DNA of 64,000 nucleotides from Scortum barcoo (GCA_023238725.1 CM041553.1:10191001-10255000); one strand, 5' to 3'. Positions 40,933 to 54,781 are shown, counted from the stretch's first letter. Numbers and translations are program-made. Notes: a model not told the origin generated them from the sequence alone.

Positions 40933-40990
40933 AAGAGAGAGCATATTGCCGTAGGGGATGACTATATTCTCTGTGGCCGACTGGGGTTGT
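40933..40990 (-). other. Possible duplicate or alternative sgcz terminal exon
   Basis: On the minus strand a CTCCGTAG acceptor is followed by ATCTTTCTTGATGACAAC, reading IFLDDNPSRPQRI and then a TAG. This resembles the start of the true last exon (IFLDAN after CCGCAG), with about 23 of 28 bases alike around the acceptor. It lies about 330 bp upstream of the true exon and is in the same phase. It could be a decayed tandem exon copy or an alternative terminal exon that would remove the cysteine-rich end. Confidence 0.4.
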
Positions 40991-42356
40991 CATCAAGAAA
41001 GATCTACGGAGACAGAGAGGGAATTTCTATTTAGAACGGGTCTCTTTTGATGAAGAGGCAGAGTGGGAGTGTACGATGCAGAGGGCAAGATAGGTGAAGA
41101 GAAAAGCAAGGGAATCAGTGGGAGAGGAGTGAAGGGAAGACGAAGAGACACGGCAAGACAGTCACAGGGGAGAGCGTGCAGCGAGGAGAAAATGGAAGCA
41201 GAGCCAACTTTTACAGCAGTTAATTTGATCCAATATCATCTTCATTATCATGTTTTCCTCAAAACAAGTAAAGAAACTGCCAAGTGGATGAGATCACTCA
41301 ACTCAATTTTTTCAGATAATTTCCTCGAAACAAGTATCTATGTTTAGAAAAAATGTTGAGAAGAAGACCGTGTCCTAGAGATAAAATCAAGCAGCTTAAT
41401 AGTATTAAGACAAAGCACACAAACAAGGCATTTCTTATATAAGATGCATAGGAGTGAAGTTATCTCTCTGGACACTTTTGCAGTGTTTGGACTTTAACGT
41501 AGACGTGCAGCTCTCATCGAATGTCAAAAGATTGGAGAAAACTTGCAAAAAGGTTTTCTTAAATGATTTCCAATGCAACTGGACCTTCAAGGCACTTGGA
41601 GGAGTTTCAATAAGTTCGGGCTGAAGGGCGGGGCAAGGGGTTGGCTTTTTGATGGTGGCCAATGGATTTAACAGAACATGTGCTCAGTCAAGTTTGTCTT
41701 AAATTATTATTAAGAAAAACACCTGCAATGCCGAAACAAGCAATGACAAGGTCACTCACTGAAGAACAGACAAAAAAAGCTACACTTATCCTGACTTTGT
41801 AAGGATAAGGACAGATTTAAAGATGCAAAATCAGATTACCAATCTGTACTGGGGTCCAAGATCCACGATAGTTTCAGTGAAAATTAGTTTGGGAATAGCT
41901 GCCACTCAATCACAATGTGAACTGCAGGGCATTAATATGGTAATATTTACCACAAGACCTTTATTATTTCAGCTAATATTGTTATTAAAAAGGTAGACAT
42001 TTAAAAATCATGTTGTGTTTATTCACATTTCCACAAAGTAATATGACACGTGGGTCTAGGTAAAATAAAGCTGGCATGTGTAATCACCCATGTGTGCTGT
42101 ACCTTTATAGGCACACAGAGGCAACCTTTTTTACTTTACCTCTGTTTCTCCGGGGATTTACTAGAGATCAACATCAGCATTATCTGTTTTCCAAGGGAGA
42201 CCTGACCATTACGGGAGAATGCAGAGTGGTTACTGTATGACTGTTTAGATATATGACACAGAGAGATGGAGGAGTGGAGAGTCAATAGGGGCCCACAGTT
42301 GAGTTTTGCTAAGGGCCCTCTGTTGTGTAATTAACTAAGCCAGTCATGGAAAGGTG

Positions 42357-42387
<31 letters not shown>

Positions 42388-43207
42388 TAGGGATAACTAA
42401 AATTACTCTGAATTACTCTCCGATATTGAGACAGTTGTTAATAAGGATAAAATGATGAACGACTGAATGAAAGAGGGACAAAGAAAGATACGGACAGAGA
42501 CCTTGAGAGAGTCTGATGTGAGTTTCTTGTTCTTCACACCTGTGGAGAACACCTGCACTTCACTTTTTCTCTCCCTCACAATCATCTCTCCTCATTTCCC
42601 TTCCCTTGTCTAACGCGGCCTCCATCGCCGCTGACCGTTACTACAGCCCAATCGTCTCATCTTCAGACTGATACAAGTGGAGTCTCAAACAAGAGTAATT
42701 ACAATCTTGGTTTCTATTGACTGCTTTGCCTGCTTATTTATTTACTCTTCAATCTTCAATGTTCAAGGAAACACTGCTCTCATTCCCTCCCTCTCACATA
42801 CATACCCCAAGGCCGGACAATAATCTCAGCAGACATCTGTATCCCCATTACTCATGTTCTTCATTTTAGAAATGAGGAGAGGGGAAGTGAAAAAGTGTGT
42901 GGAAAATAGCTATGAGTGCAAAAAGACAGAGGGAGAAGAGAGGAACGGAGAGAGCGAGAGGGGAGCCAGAGGGAGCCAGATGAAAGGACGAGAGAGGGAT
43001 AACAGAGAGAAAATGTCAAATCAGAAGTGGTTGGGAGAGGACGGGGGACATGAAGAGAGGGAGATAAGATGTACGAAGGAATAAAAGAGAGGAGAGGAAT
43101 GAGGGATTCAGATACCCCAACAGAGAGGAACCAATTAGTATAACTAATGATTTCACATCGGCTGACGGGGCAAATCTCAGTCTGTATAAACAACATCCAC
43201 ACACAGT

Positions 43208-43248
<41 letters not shown>
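43208..43248. repeat. (CA)n microsatellite
   Basis: About 20 CA units, followed by a short (CT)n run at 43257-43270, in the last sgcz intron. Confidence 0.95.
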
Positions 43249-43253
<5 letters not shown>

Positions 43254-46200
43254 TGTATCTCTCTCTCTCTTTCACTCTCTTTCTGCATGATGGAGCAGAG
43301 CAGAGGTTTGCTCATGTTGCCTTTAAATATCTGTGCAGCTAAGAGCAGAACACCTATTAGCCATTAACCTGGAGATAGATAGGCAGGTAACCGGTGAGGT
43401 TAGATTAGCATGGGGTAACCTTAAAGTCATCCCTAACAGCCCAGCAGACCTTCACTCTGTGAGATACTCCTGTAGCTCCTGCATTGTTACTTTCTGTTCT
43501 TCTACCTAAAGGGCATTTTGTTGTCCGCACATCGCTTTTATCCTACAAATAAATAGTTCCTCCCAAACTAAACAGAAGTTCCTTGGGTCCCTATAGGAAT
43601 ATGAGAATAATTTCGCAGCTGTCCACAGACAAGTGTAAATGCCACGATATAGATATATAATTTTTTCCCCCCTCTCATAATAGCTCTGTTTCCACACAGG
43701 ATTCAGACAAAAGAACACTTTGTTTTAGTTCTTTAAAAAATAACCCAAACAAAGCAAAAGAAGCAGCACAGAGAGTCTCTTTGAAGCTACTGTGTACAGC
43801 TATCTCATTAGCCCTCCATGCCCATTGGTTTTAATAAGACGTGGTAACATTCACAACAGGACACTTTTAGCGGTGGTAAGAAACGCACATGTGCACTTCT
43901 CCCCTTTGTGTGCTGTGCAAAAGAAAATACCACACTACTTCTCTAAATGTCATGGTGTGCCTTTAACAGGTCCCTGGTGCACACCTGTCATCCTCCCTTT
44001 GGCTCTCCAATAAAAGCTGCTAGGGCTCAGTTATAGCCATACAGAGGAAAGGACTCAGTCACGGTTGGCAACATAACCCAAATCTAATTCCAACAGCCTG
44101 CTTGCCATGGCAACAGAAACCTAAAATGAACTTGGGCATGGCAATGGGATGGGAGCACGAGATTGGGTGCATGTTTATGTGAGGAAATGCCAATGAAATT
44201 ACTGGTTTCTCTTCCATAACACTGGAAACATCTCAGCAACCAAGTGAGAAGGGTAACAGAGGGAGGGAGGGAGGGAGGGAAGGGAATAGAGGTGGAGAGT
44301 AGGGAAGGATGAAGAGACAGACAAGGGGGAGAGAGAGGATGCAGATTATGAGACTGGAAAGATGAGAAGGCGATAAGTAGGTAGAGATTATGGCTCACAA
44401 GGAAGGATGGAGTGAGGAAGAGATCGATAGAAAGGGCATGAGGAGTGAGAGGAAGGTGTATGGAAAGAGAGAGAGAAACGGATGGATGCTGGGTAGCAGG
44501 CAATAAGGAGAGTGGAGGAGAGGTGGTGAATGGATGGATGGATGGACAGATGGGTGTATGGAAAGAGGGACGGGTAGCAGAAGACGGGGAGTGGAAGTCA
44601 TTTGTTGTCGCTTAAGGTCGGATTAGTGCTGACATTCATCCCAAATGAAAGTGTCTGTTAGCATTAGGTCAGCCTGGTGTTGGCTGTGGGCGAGGGTCTG
44701 TACACGTGAATGTGCAAGTCTGTGTGTGAGAAAGTCTGCGAATATAATAATGTTTGTGCCTCAGCGTGGAGGAGTGTTTTTGTAAATGAATGCATTGTAT
44801 CTACACGTATTCAGCGGCGCGCCTGCATCGCACCATGTGTGTGCGTGCGTAGTGTATGATTGCGCCAGTGGATCTTTGTTCTGCTATGCCTGTCAAATGG
44901 CAAAGCAAGCACAGCTTTAAACATTAAGCCTCTTCTGATTCTTTATGGTGCTACCAGCCACTGCAGTCCATTGAAATGACATATAAGATGAGCACCTTTC
45001 TTCCATTTTTCTTTTTATTAAATCATTAGCAGCAGTCCTCCACACACTTGGATGTTCTGGGCCCTGCCTTCTTCAGCATGCGCGTGTTTACCTGCTATCA
45101 GTGATTATATTGACCTTGACTCCATTCCTTAATCATCAATCAAAGCTGTAACAAAATTAATGAATTATGTCATAAATAAAACAAGATGCACAAGATACAA
45201 GATATAAAAAGATATAAAACCTATTTTTAATTGAGGGGTGGAGTTGAGGCCAGCAAACTCGCTGATATCTTTACCAGAAACCTGACAAACACACACATGT
45301 CAAGGAGGGCAGAACCCGACCCAAGTGTAATGGACTGCTGCTGACAATTGAATAAAAAAAAGAAACCTTGTGAGATCTATCAACTGTCTCTTTTAGAGGA
45401 TCTTAGAAAAAGGGCCTTCTTTTCAGCCTTACACGATAAAACATTTTAGCAGATGGATGCTGAAAGGGTTTTGAGAACCAAAGAGGTCAAAAAGATTCCT
45501 CAAAACAGAAAAATGTCACCTTTCATCTAAAATTAAATGCTAACTTGGTTGTTGTTGTAGATTTTAATCTGACATTTTTATGTACTTCAACCCCTTTTTT
45601 GATACATCATACATGTTAAATGTGCACACACATGCAGCAATGTGTCCATGTCAATTTATTAGGATATAGGCAGTATACAAAATAATAGGAACATCTTAAA
45701 ACATAAAGGCTACAAACACTGGCCACACAAATAATTACAGAGTTTATTCTAAACCTCTGTGATACAACTCCAAGACACTTCAATACCATGGAGGTTTTCA
45801 TACTGTCCACCTGCTATATATACATATAATGAGGAAATGTTTTGTGTTTTCCTGTGTCTTATAATGTCTGTCAATATGTGGATGTGTCCCTTATGTATTT
45901 GCATTTTCAAGTCTCAAGTGGGTGGCACATACAGTATGAGTGCATGTGTGTCCATCTCTCCGACATCAGTTTAGCAAGCACGTGGCTCTGGCATCAAGGA
46001 GATGGGAAACATGCGGGAAGCGGCAATTATGGAGGGTCAAAACATTTTTCATGGATGATTTCCTTTGGCACAGCTGAGGAACGGGCGAAAGAAGGTGGGA
46101 GGTGAATGAGCTGCGAGAGAGGGAGGGAAGGACGAGCTTCTCCCGGTCTGAAAGGAAGAGGTGGAGGAAGAAAAGACAGCAGAGGAGATAAGGGGGTTAA

Positions 46201-46464
46201 AGTGTCTGCGGGGGGAGATCAAGAAGGAGGACAAGTGTTGTGAGTGTGTGTGTCGAGGAGTAGTTTAGGAGAGGAAAGGAGTGTGTGGGTTTTCAGGAAG
46301 AGACCAGATGAGGAGGGAGTTTGGTCTGGGAGGACAAGAGAGGATGGAGGATAAAGGGAGTGCAGAGGCTGCTGGTAAAAAAGTAAAAAGAGGACACTTC
46401 AGTTTAATTTGTAGCATTATTTGCTGTACCGTACAATAAGCAATGTTATGGCAGAGGGTACTAA

Positions 46465-47032
46465 TGCCCCTTTTCCACTAGTACCCACTCGGCTCGACTC
46501 GACTCGACTCGCCTCGGTTTGTACGCGTTTCCATTACGTGTTAGTACCTGGTACCAGGTACTTTCGTAGTACCTACTCGGCCGGGGTTCCAAGCGAGCTG
46601 AGTCGAGCCGAAAATGTGTGACGTCGGCAGGCAACGGCAGGCCACTGATTGGCCAGGGCCTGGACGTCACTAGATGCGTCGGGAGAGCGACTTTCGTTCA
46701 TAAGAGTCAACCGCGCCATTTTTAAAACGCAATAACAACAACGAACACGATCAGAGATGGCTGCACAGAAATCAACCCAGCGGAGCAACGACGATTTAGG
46801 TGCAGACATTTCTTTGTCTGGTGGCCTCCATTGCTCCGTGAAGTCGTTTCGTGTTTGTGTCGCATAACAAATGACGTCGCTGGAGTTTCGGCCGCGTTGC
46901 CACGCCGACCCCACCCATGCAAGCTGAGGTGGTACTCTATTGTAATGGAAAACGACCGAAACAGAGTCGAGTCGAGTCGAGTCGAGTCGAGCGAGCGCGA
47001 GCCAGTGAGTAGGTACTTGTGGAAAAGGGCCA
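46465..47032. mobile_element. PIF/Harbinger-like MITE, 568 bp, TAA target duplication
   Basis: Ends are TGCCCCTTTTCCAC on the left and GTGGAAAAGGGCCA on the right, imperfect inverted repeats, flanked by TAA at 46462-46464 and 47033-47035. Subterminal runs of GACTCGACTCG (left) and GAGTCGAGTCG (right) add a second inverted block. A 3-bp TAA duplication fits PIF/Harbinger. It lies in the last sgcz intron. Long open frames on both strands come from the GC-rich composition and do not look like transposase. Confidence 0.75.
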
Positions 47033-47532
47033 TAAGAGTCCGATAGTGAGGTAGGGCCCACGAGAAATGCTTGTCATAATAATAATGTGTGGCCTCGGAG
47101 ACTATGCACCTAACCTAACCCTATTTGCCTGTCTGATTGCAATCTAATTGGCCTTTAACTGATATGTTTAAAATGTCAAAACATGCCTCGTGGAGCTCTC
47201 AAGTGAATGTGAACGCGATGAGACCACGTTCAGCTTGTTTTGTTATGACTGCCTGAGAAAGAGTGCACCCTCTGGTGTCATCAGACCCTTCTTCGCCTCC
47301 TGTTGGGTCAAAATTTTTGCAAAACTCAGCTCACTCAATCATCCCAACCTGAACCAAAAGTCTTTGACTGGAAGGACGGAGGAGCGGAGGAGTGACGGGA
47401 AAAAGGTGTGCCAGAGGTTGAAAGGACAATAACAGTACAATTTCACCAGCACACACACACACGGTTCAACCTCTACGTTCGCCTAGTCTCAGCTCACCTT
47501 GCCTCCCATTCTCCTTTTCTTTCTCTCTTTTG

Positions 47533-47533
<1 letters not shown>

Positions 47534-47574
<41 letters not shown>
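47534..47574. repeat. (CA)n microsatellite
   Basis: About 20 CA units, with further shorter CA runs near 47585-47602 and 47803-47821. Confidence 0.95.
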
Positions 47575-47577
<3 letters not shown>

Positions 47578-49291
47578 GCACAGACACACACACACACACA
47601 CACTCCAACAACACAAATAGGTGGGAGGCTGTGAAGCTATCTGAGTGTATTACACAGACCATTAGGCGTGTTGAATGGACAGACCCTGGAATGGGAGCTG
47701 ACAATGGACTAAATGACAGAGGCTGGAGAGAGACTGAGAGTGTAGCAACCCAGATGTAGCGAAGTGGGGGACATAAAGCGATTTCAGCCTGCTCTACTGT
47801 CCCACACACACACACACACACAAATGCAGACACAGACAAATGACTTTTACTCAAACATGCACAGATAGACGTGGATAGAAATGGCAACCAGTAATGCGCA
47901 CTTATTCACGCAACAACACGCAGACAGAGAAGGGACCGCAAAATAACATGAACACAAAGTGACAGAAGCTAACACAAATAAGACCGAGAGACAAACAGAC
48001 AAAACTCCCACACACATCGAAAGACTGAGACAGAGCTACATCACACACACAATGGATTCACACACGCATGCATGACGGTCGCCTCGGGCAGTGTGAAGTA
48101 TAGGCTAATGAATTTTCTGACGCTAATCACACCTTTTGAAAAACATCCACTTCTCCTGGCTATTGGCAGGTATCTGTTAATCTGCCATCTCTCTCTTCCA
48201 TGGTAAATGCACGCTCTCACAAGTAGATGTGGACTCTCAGAGAGTGGAGCTGGGTGATGAAAACAAGGTTTGGAAGTAAACAGAGGGGCTCTAGAGACCG
48301 AGTGAGGAGAGGGCGACTGTGGCAGTCCCTGTGTGCATATACATACATCTGTACTGTGTGTCCCGTTATGTGGTTAGTATGTGTGCTCATGGTATGTACG
48401 TGTGTGTATGTACGTGTACTTGCGCGGCTATGTCTATTTGTTTTAGTGTTTGCACTTTTGAGTGTTTCTTTCGCCCGTGTTTCTGTGTATATGTGCGTGG
48501 TTGTACATTTGCAAGGCTTCCACAGCATCTGAGTGTGTACGACAGGGAGTTACCCCCTGCCAGCATTCTAATTCACTCACCATTCTGTCGTACCCGCAGG
48601 TAAAACAACAAGCAGTGAAAAAAAAAAAGGCAAGTCCCAGTGTACCAGCCCAATAACACCTTCAGGCTACAGCGTCTTAATAAACCCCAGCATTGTGTCA
48701 ACAAATAATAAAACTCCATGGTAAAAGTTTCTGTAGTTAACCCGATTTCACCTCGCAGCAGTCAGCGGCAGAGTTAAACAAACTCAAATTATTATTTTTG
48801 TGCATAAGATGAACACATAGATGCTAATGTTACATCCAGGGCATTAAATGTTTCTGTTGAAGTCTGAAACGAGTTTAAGGTAATGATGCCAAACAAGCTA
48901 CTGGTAACACAAAATGGTCAATTTATCCACGGAAGTTTAAATGCTTTTTTTTTTTTTTACTAAGGAATGAGGCTGACTTTGGCTTAGTGTCTGTCTTTTT
49001 TTCTGCAAAGATCAGTTCCAACCCCATGAAGGATACGCCATTGTGTTGTTTTCCAGCATCAACATCTCACAAACGCTGCATTATATGGAGACTCACTGCT
49101 CTGACTGGCACACCATGACTACCGTACCCTCCATTGTTCTCTTGTGAAGTGATCGCATGTCTTCTTCTGGACCTCTGCAACACGCACATGAAGAGCAAAC
49201 AGCATTATTAACAGAGAGGCCGTCTCCCCTGGTGAGTAGTCAAGTGAAATAAAACTCAAAGAACACACTTAAGGCCACAGTGTGGGCCTTA

Positions 49292-49323
49292 CACTGTGGC
49301 AAACATAAGTGTTTGCCACAGTG
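49292..49323. other. Perfect 14-bp inverted repeat with 4-nt loop
   Basis: CACTGTGGCAAACA, loop TAAG, then TGTTTGCCACAGTG. A further GTGGCAAACA follows at 49321-49330, making a second overlapping palindrome about the A at 49320. It lies within the last sgcz intron. Confidence 0.85.
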
Positions 49324-51693
49324 GCAAACATATTTTGTATATTACAGCACTGTTGATGTGCTGCACCACTGCCTGTTTGATGGATTTGGTGTAAAGTGAC
49401 ATGCCCCATATAGTCTTCACTTTTGTTTTCATTCAATAACCTACAGGAAACCAGAAACAATCTCATTGTTTTAGAGGATATTTAGCCGTTCTTTTACAAA
49501 AATAATTAAAATACTCTTTTCACCTTTGACAGAATGTTAAATTTTCTATACATCGCAGGTTTTAAGGGTGCTAATTTCTAAAAGAAACAGGAGGAGAGGG
49601 AAGAAACAAAAACACAGGTGTATTTCAGGGCATATCCTACAGAGGACAAGCCTGGGGCCTTTTCACTAAATTTGCAATGTGTACTCTGCAATTAGCACCA
49701 TGAAATCATTTGCTCTGGCTCATTTAGACACATTTCACTGATCAAAACAAACTCAAAATTGATGACCTGTGCATGAGCATGCAAAAAAAAAACAGAAAAA
49801 TCGGAAAAATTCTCTGCAGGTGATAATTTGTGAAACATGATACTGACAACATCTGCAATCTCCATATAAGCAGTTCCCAAAAGTTTTGAAACAGGCCTAT
49901 AATTATCTTTCATCTAGCACCTAGAGGAGACAGTTTTGACTGGATGTAGGTCTGTCAGAAGTGGATTTCACCACCGCAACCAAAATTTCACTAAGCAGTC
50001 TCCAGACATACTGTACTGTCATCAGAAAATGACAGAATCATGGCTGACCTGCATAAATACATTCACATGCAGGAGCTTCCCAGTGAAACCAAAAAACCAC
50101 TACTGTTGGAGCTTATGTGCCTTTCTCGAGGGCACTTAGACAGTATTTGCTGAGTTCGTTGCAGCATCACTCCCTGGAGAGCATTTCCGTGCTGTCTGCT
50201 TCACAACAAGCAGCAAACAAACATCAAAACGTAACCATTTTGCACACTAATTGGTGCTCTAGCATATCCCACTGCACTGGACCTTTTCCACTTGACTGCA
50301 GATATAGTTTTTCTGACACCGCAGTTGCATTAAGGAGGAGAATATTTGATTTCTTACTCTGTGACAACGATAATTTTAAGGTTGTAATACAACACATACA
50401 GGGAGCCATCAGTAGAAATAAAAGTTAACTTTAGTCAGCCAAACTTCCAAAATCTTTTCAAACCAATTTCTCTGACTTTCTGTGGTTGACAACTGGCAAT
50501 GATAGTAACATGACTGATTTTCAGCAAACGTAAGGTTCCACGTTTCAGTTTGCGAGGGGGTCTATTCTCCGAGGAGCTGTCTGTTACCGTGGATGGCGAG
50601 TGAGGCGAAACAACCTCTCAGGTTTAAAGACAGAAAGAGGGTGGGAATGAGTGGCGCACAGAAGTTCCTGGTGAAGAGGTGCGTGTGCATAAAGCGCAAA
50701 TGATGAGAGGAGTGGAGGAAGTGATAGAGCGGTGAAAAGTTAAAGTGAAAATAATTAAAAAAAAAGAGATGAGTGCGGCGATAGAGAGAGAGAGTGAACA
50801 AACTTGATGAGAGAAGAAAACGGATGGACAAGAAAGGAAGATGGGGCGAATGAGTGTAGGATAGCAAGGGGAGATGAAAGAGACAGAGAGAGAGAGAGAA
50901 CGGGAGTTGATAAAAAAATAAAAAAAGCCAGGAGGACTGCAGGAATCCTGAGAGGATCTGTCAGCTCTCGTTGGCTTTGATTTTAATGGAAGCCAGCGCT
51001 CCCCTACCTCTAACCCATTTGGCCCTAATTCCAGCGCTGCTTTCCAAACTTTTTAAACTTTAATGGCCCCTTCTTAAGTGCCAGCTGCTGACAACATTGA
51101 TTTGGCTTTAAGCCTCGCTGTCCCGCACGCCTTTATTTTCTCCTGCAAAATCGACAGAAACATCTATTTTCTGCCATCCTCCTCCACCTCCTACTCATCC
51201 GAACCTCCTTCTATCCTCCCTTCATCCGCTCTCTTCTGTTCATTTGATGGTGTCAGCGGCCAGAGAAAGCATGTATGAGAATGGATGAAAAGGAATGCTA
51301 TTTGGATAAGCTGTTCATTTTTAGAGATGCACGTAGGGTTTTTTTTTCCCCTCCGCTTATTTCATACAGGCTGGGTCGGCAGACTGAGGTGTTACCTCCT
51401 TTGCAGACTGTGGGGGGAGATGCTACACATACCGTAAATGTAATGATGTGGTGTCGTGGTGTTCCCCAAGAGTATGCAAGCAGTGTCATGTCATTTTCTA
51501 TGTCTGAGTTAAACTTCAACAACTAACTTCTCTGGGTTTACTGCTGCGTTGAGTTGTTGCAAAAAAGAGATCTGAGCTGAACAAGGCAGACATACTTTTT
51601 TTTTATCTCTCCATTACCTATTGATTAAACAGAATACATACAAAAAGAATATCAAAATACATTGTTAAGAAAATCCTTTTGTCATGTATTTGG

Positions 51694-51822
51694 CAGCCTG
51701 TGATTGACTGGTGACCGGTCCAGGGTGTACCCTGCCTCTCGGCCAATTTCAGCTGCGATTGGCTCCAGGACCCCTGTGGCCTTTGTGAGGATAAGCGGTA
51801 TGGATTATGGATGGATTTATGG
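51694..51822 (+). mobile_element. L2-type LINE 3' fragment
   Basis: Contains CCAGGGTGTACCCTGCCTCT, GATTGGCTCCAGGACCCC and GATAAGCGGTATGGAT, followed by ATGGATGG-like sequence: the familiar 3' end of fish L2-clade LINEs. Heavily 5' truncated. Confidence 0.7.
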
Positions 51823-52764
51823 ATGTATTTAGCAACATTTTAGTCCACAAGGCCACAAGAATGTGCAATAGCTTAAGAGTTAGCAGTGGGAATCCTGCCC
51901 ACCCTCACCCTGACAGATAAAGTTGAATATTACTGGATGGCTCCCACGACCCCAGCGCTCCCAGGATCAGTGTCCTGAACAGCAGTCGCAAAAAACATTC
52001 TAATCAATCCACAGGCAAGCAGGAGGATACTCCGACAGCTTGAAGGTGGACAGTAACAGAATTTTGTTTGTTTGTTAAACAGACTTCACTTTGATATGCG
52101 GTAGGAAAGATAATTAATTTTGTTGTGGTGCAAAAATAATGGAGGTCTGAATAATAAGTACACTGTGGGTGGATTTCCACAGTAACTTGAGTTACTGTCT
52201 CTACAAATCTTGATGCTCGCAAGATACACATTTGGGGGGGGGTGCTTCCCAGAACTGTCTGTAATGAATCATGCATGCCTCACATCAAGCGGTGAGAGGG
52301 TATCAAAATTATATGTAAAAGTTTATGTTAAAATGTCACAGATTATTATAATAATTTTCAGAAATGTCAGAAAAAATGCTGCAGTCGAATCTGTCACCTT
52401 TGTAGCAATCGAATGTGTGCCTCTGAGCTCAAGGATAAGACATGTCCTCATAAAATGGACCCTTATAAAATGGATTGCCTGATGAGGAGACCGTGCTAGA
52501 CATTGCGTCATTGGGCACCACTGTCATAAAATGGTTTAGGGGTATAGTGTGATCTCTAGAGAGGAGCAAACACAGGGCTAGGCCATGTAGACAAATGGGA
52601 GAAAAAACAGGTGCCGTAGTAAAGGCTGACAAGGTTGGTCCTTCATTTGATTTGCCTTCCATGGTACCAAGCCCTGCCAAATGCCCATACCACAATCCTT
52701 GTTACATCCCGCTTCATGCTATTGTTCACCATCAACAGGGAGACATCTATTCATGCAGGGATGA

Positions 52765-52792
52765 CAGAGAGAGAGAGAGAGGAGAGAGACAT

Positions 52793-52830
<38 letters not shown>
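52765..52830. repeat. (GA)n microsatellite in a polypurine tract
   Basis: Two GA runs with short interruptions, inside a longer purine-rich stretch that continues to about 52915 and resumes at 53025-53230. Confidence 0.9.
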
Positions 52831-52831
<1 letters not shown>

Positions 52832-54741
52832 AGAATGGATGAACAAAGAACAGAGAGACAAAAGGATACATGAAACAGAGAGAGAGAGAAAGAAAGACAG
52901 AATGACAGAAAGGAGGTAAAAATCATAATCCTCCCACCCCTCCCCATTCCCTGGGAAGTGACAGCCACAGTGATGTATAACCCTGGCAGTGGAAAGTTAA
53001 TTAGATAGGCTGGGTTACTTAGAGATGAAGGACTGAGAGGCTGAGAAGGAGAGGAGGGAGGAGGAAGAGGAGGAGGAGGATGAGAGGAGGAAGTCGAAGA
53101 AGAAAGTTAAAAAAAACAAAACAAAAGAGAAGAACAGAAAGGGCGATATTGGGAAAGCAGAAGAAAGGGGAACAAGAGAGAGAGAGAGAGGAAAGAATAA
53201 AAATATAACAGAAGGGGGGACATAATAAGGAGTGGAGGGGAGGTTGGAATAAGAGGCAAAAAGCCTTGTTGAAATGATTTTTTTTTGCCTTTACACTCAA
53301 TTTAACTGTAAAATTATGCAGCAGTCACAATATGATATTCATAAACGCCACAATGTAACAAGGGTATGGTGGGTACAACAGCCTCAGTCTCTCGCTGGCA
53401 ACGGCGTCCACTGTGCTTCGCTCAAGGACACACTTTAACCCGCCATGTGTGCTGCTGAGCAGCTGATTGGATGTCCGCCCTTCATCAGGGAAGTGCATGA
53501 CATAAACGAAAAAAACAAATGCACATGCAGGCAACTATCTGCCCCCAAACATGTTTCATTAGAAGTCAGTGCCCACTCACTGGATTTCAGTACTTCTGTG
53601 CTCTGCTCTGCAACAGAGCCTGTACGTGTCAGGGGACGACCCAAACAACCACAACTATAACAGGGGTCAGACTGGGCAGTTAAACCTAAAACTACAAATA
53701 ATTCTCTTAAATAACAAAGTTGTGTGATCAAACACATATCTTACTCCCTCTGTTTAAAATTGCTCTTCAATATCACTAGCTTTGTCATTGCCCCATTGAC
53801 AGTCATTCATAGAGTGCTTGAACTGCAGTTAAATTTTGATCTTGGACAAAGACAAGCTGACACTCTCAGACCCATTGGCTGCATTTGGCATCCCTCCAAA
53901 GTGTTTCACGGGATAAGAAACTGTTGATACAGTGGGTACCATCTTCAAGGTTCTGGAGGCCACAGATGCTACAGAAGTTGACGTTGTTTGTTATTACTAA
54001 GGTAAGAGGATTTTGCCCCACACATTAGGGTTACAGTAAATAACATCTGCATAAGACCTTAACAAGCACGTGGAACCAAGATTTACTAACTTTGAAATAC
54101 TCAGTGTAACTTAGATACAAATCTATCAGTCCACCGAATATATTATTTATGTTTATGAAGCTGTCATACTTTGAAAGTTTTGACAGGTTGATGGATATTT
54201 AATAATGTACCATAAAAACATAGCACAGGCAGAGTAACCACAAGCTTTCTCACAATGTTTTCAGACCCCAGTATACTGCAACAATTATAATTTATGTTCA
54301 GTATTTCATTTTATTTAGCAAGACTACGCCACTTTATCAAAAGTTTCGATGCTCTCTGCGCACCTGTAAAACACTGTATTCCTAGCTGCTGTATATACTC
54401 ATACATAATGTAATGTTATATGTTATATATTTTAAAAGTCTCCCACCCATTGTGACATTCTCCCTTATTATTTTGTTATCAATATGCCAGAGCTGTCCCA
54501 AGAGTTTGGTGATCTCTGTGCTTAATCTAACTTCTGCTGTCTGGTCATGCGGATGAAGTTGTGAACTTCTTCACAAGGGAGACCCAGTGGACGGAGACAA
54601 GATAAGGAAATGAGAGGGAAGAAGAAGGAAGGAGAAAATAAAAGCAGGGAGGGAGAAGAGAAAAGAAGAAAAAAGATTGTGATAGAGGAGAGGAAATGAG
54701 AAAGAGGAGCATCAAACTTTTACTGTTGTTTTCAGAGACTT

Positions 54742-54743
<2 letters not shown>

Positions 54744-54776
<33 letters not shown>
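54744..54776. repeat. (GT)n microsatellite
   Basis: About 16 GT units, just downstream of a purine-rich tract at 54590-54710. Confidence 0.95.

Positions 54777-54781
<5 letters not shown>

Noticed and set aside
42861..43315. Open frames of 99-130 codons
   Set aside because: Translations of (CA)n and polypurine tracts.
46573..47061. 162-codon minus-strand open frame
   Set aside because: It covers the GC-rich MITE, crosses its inverted ends, and shows no transposase motif.
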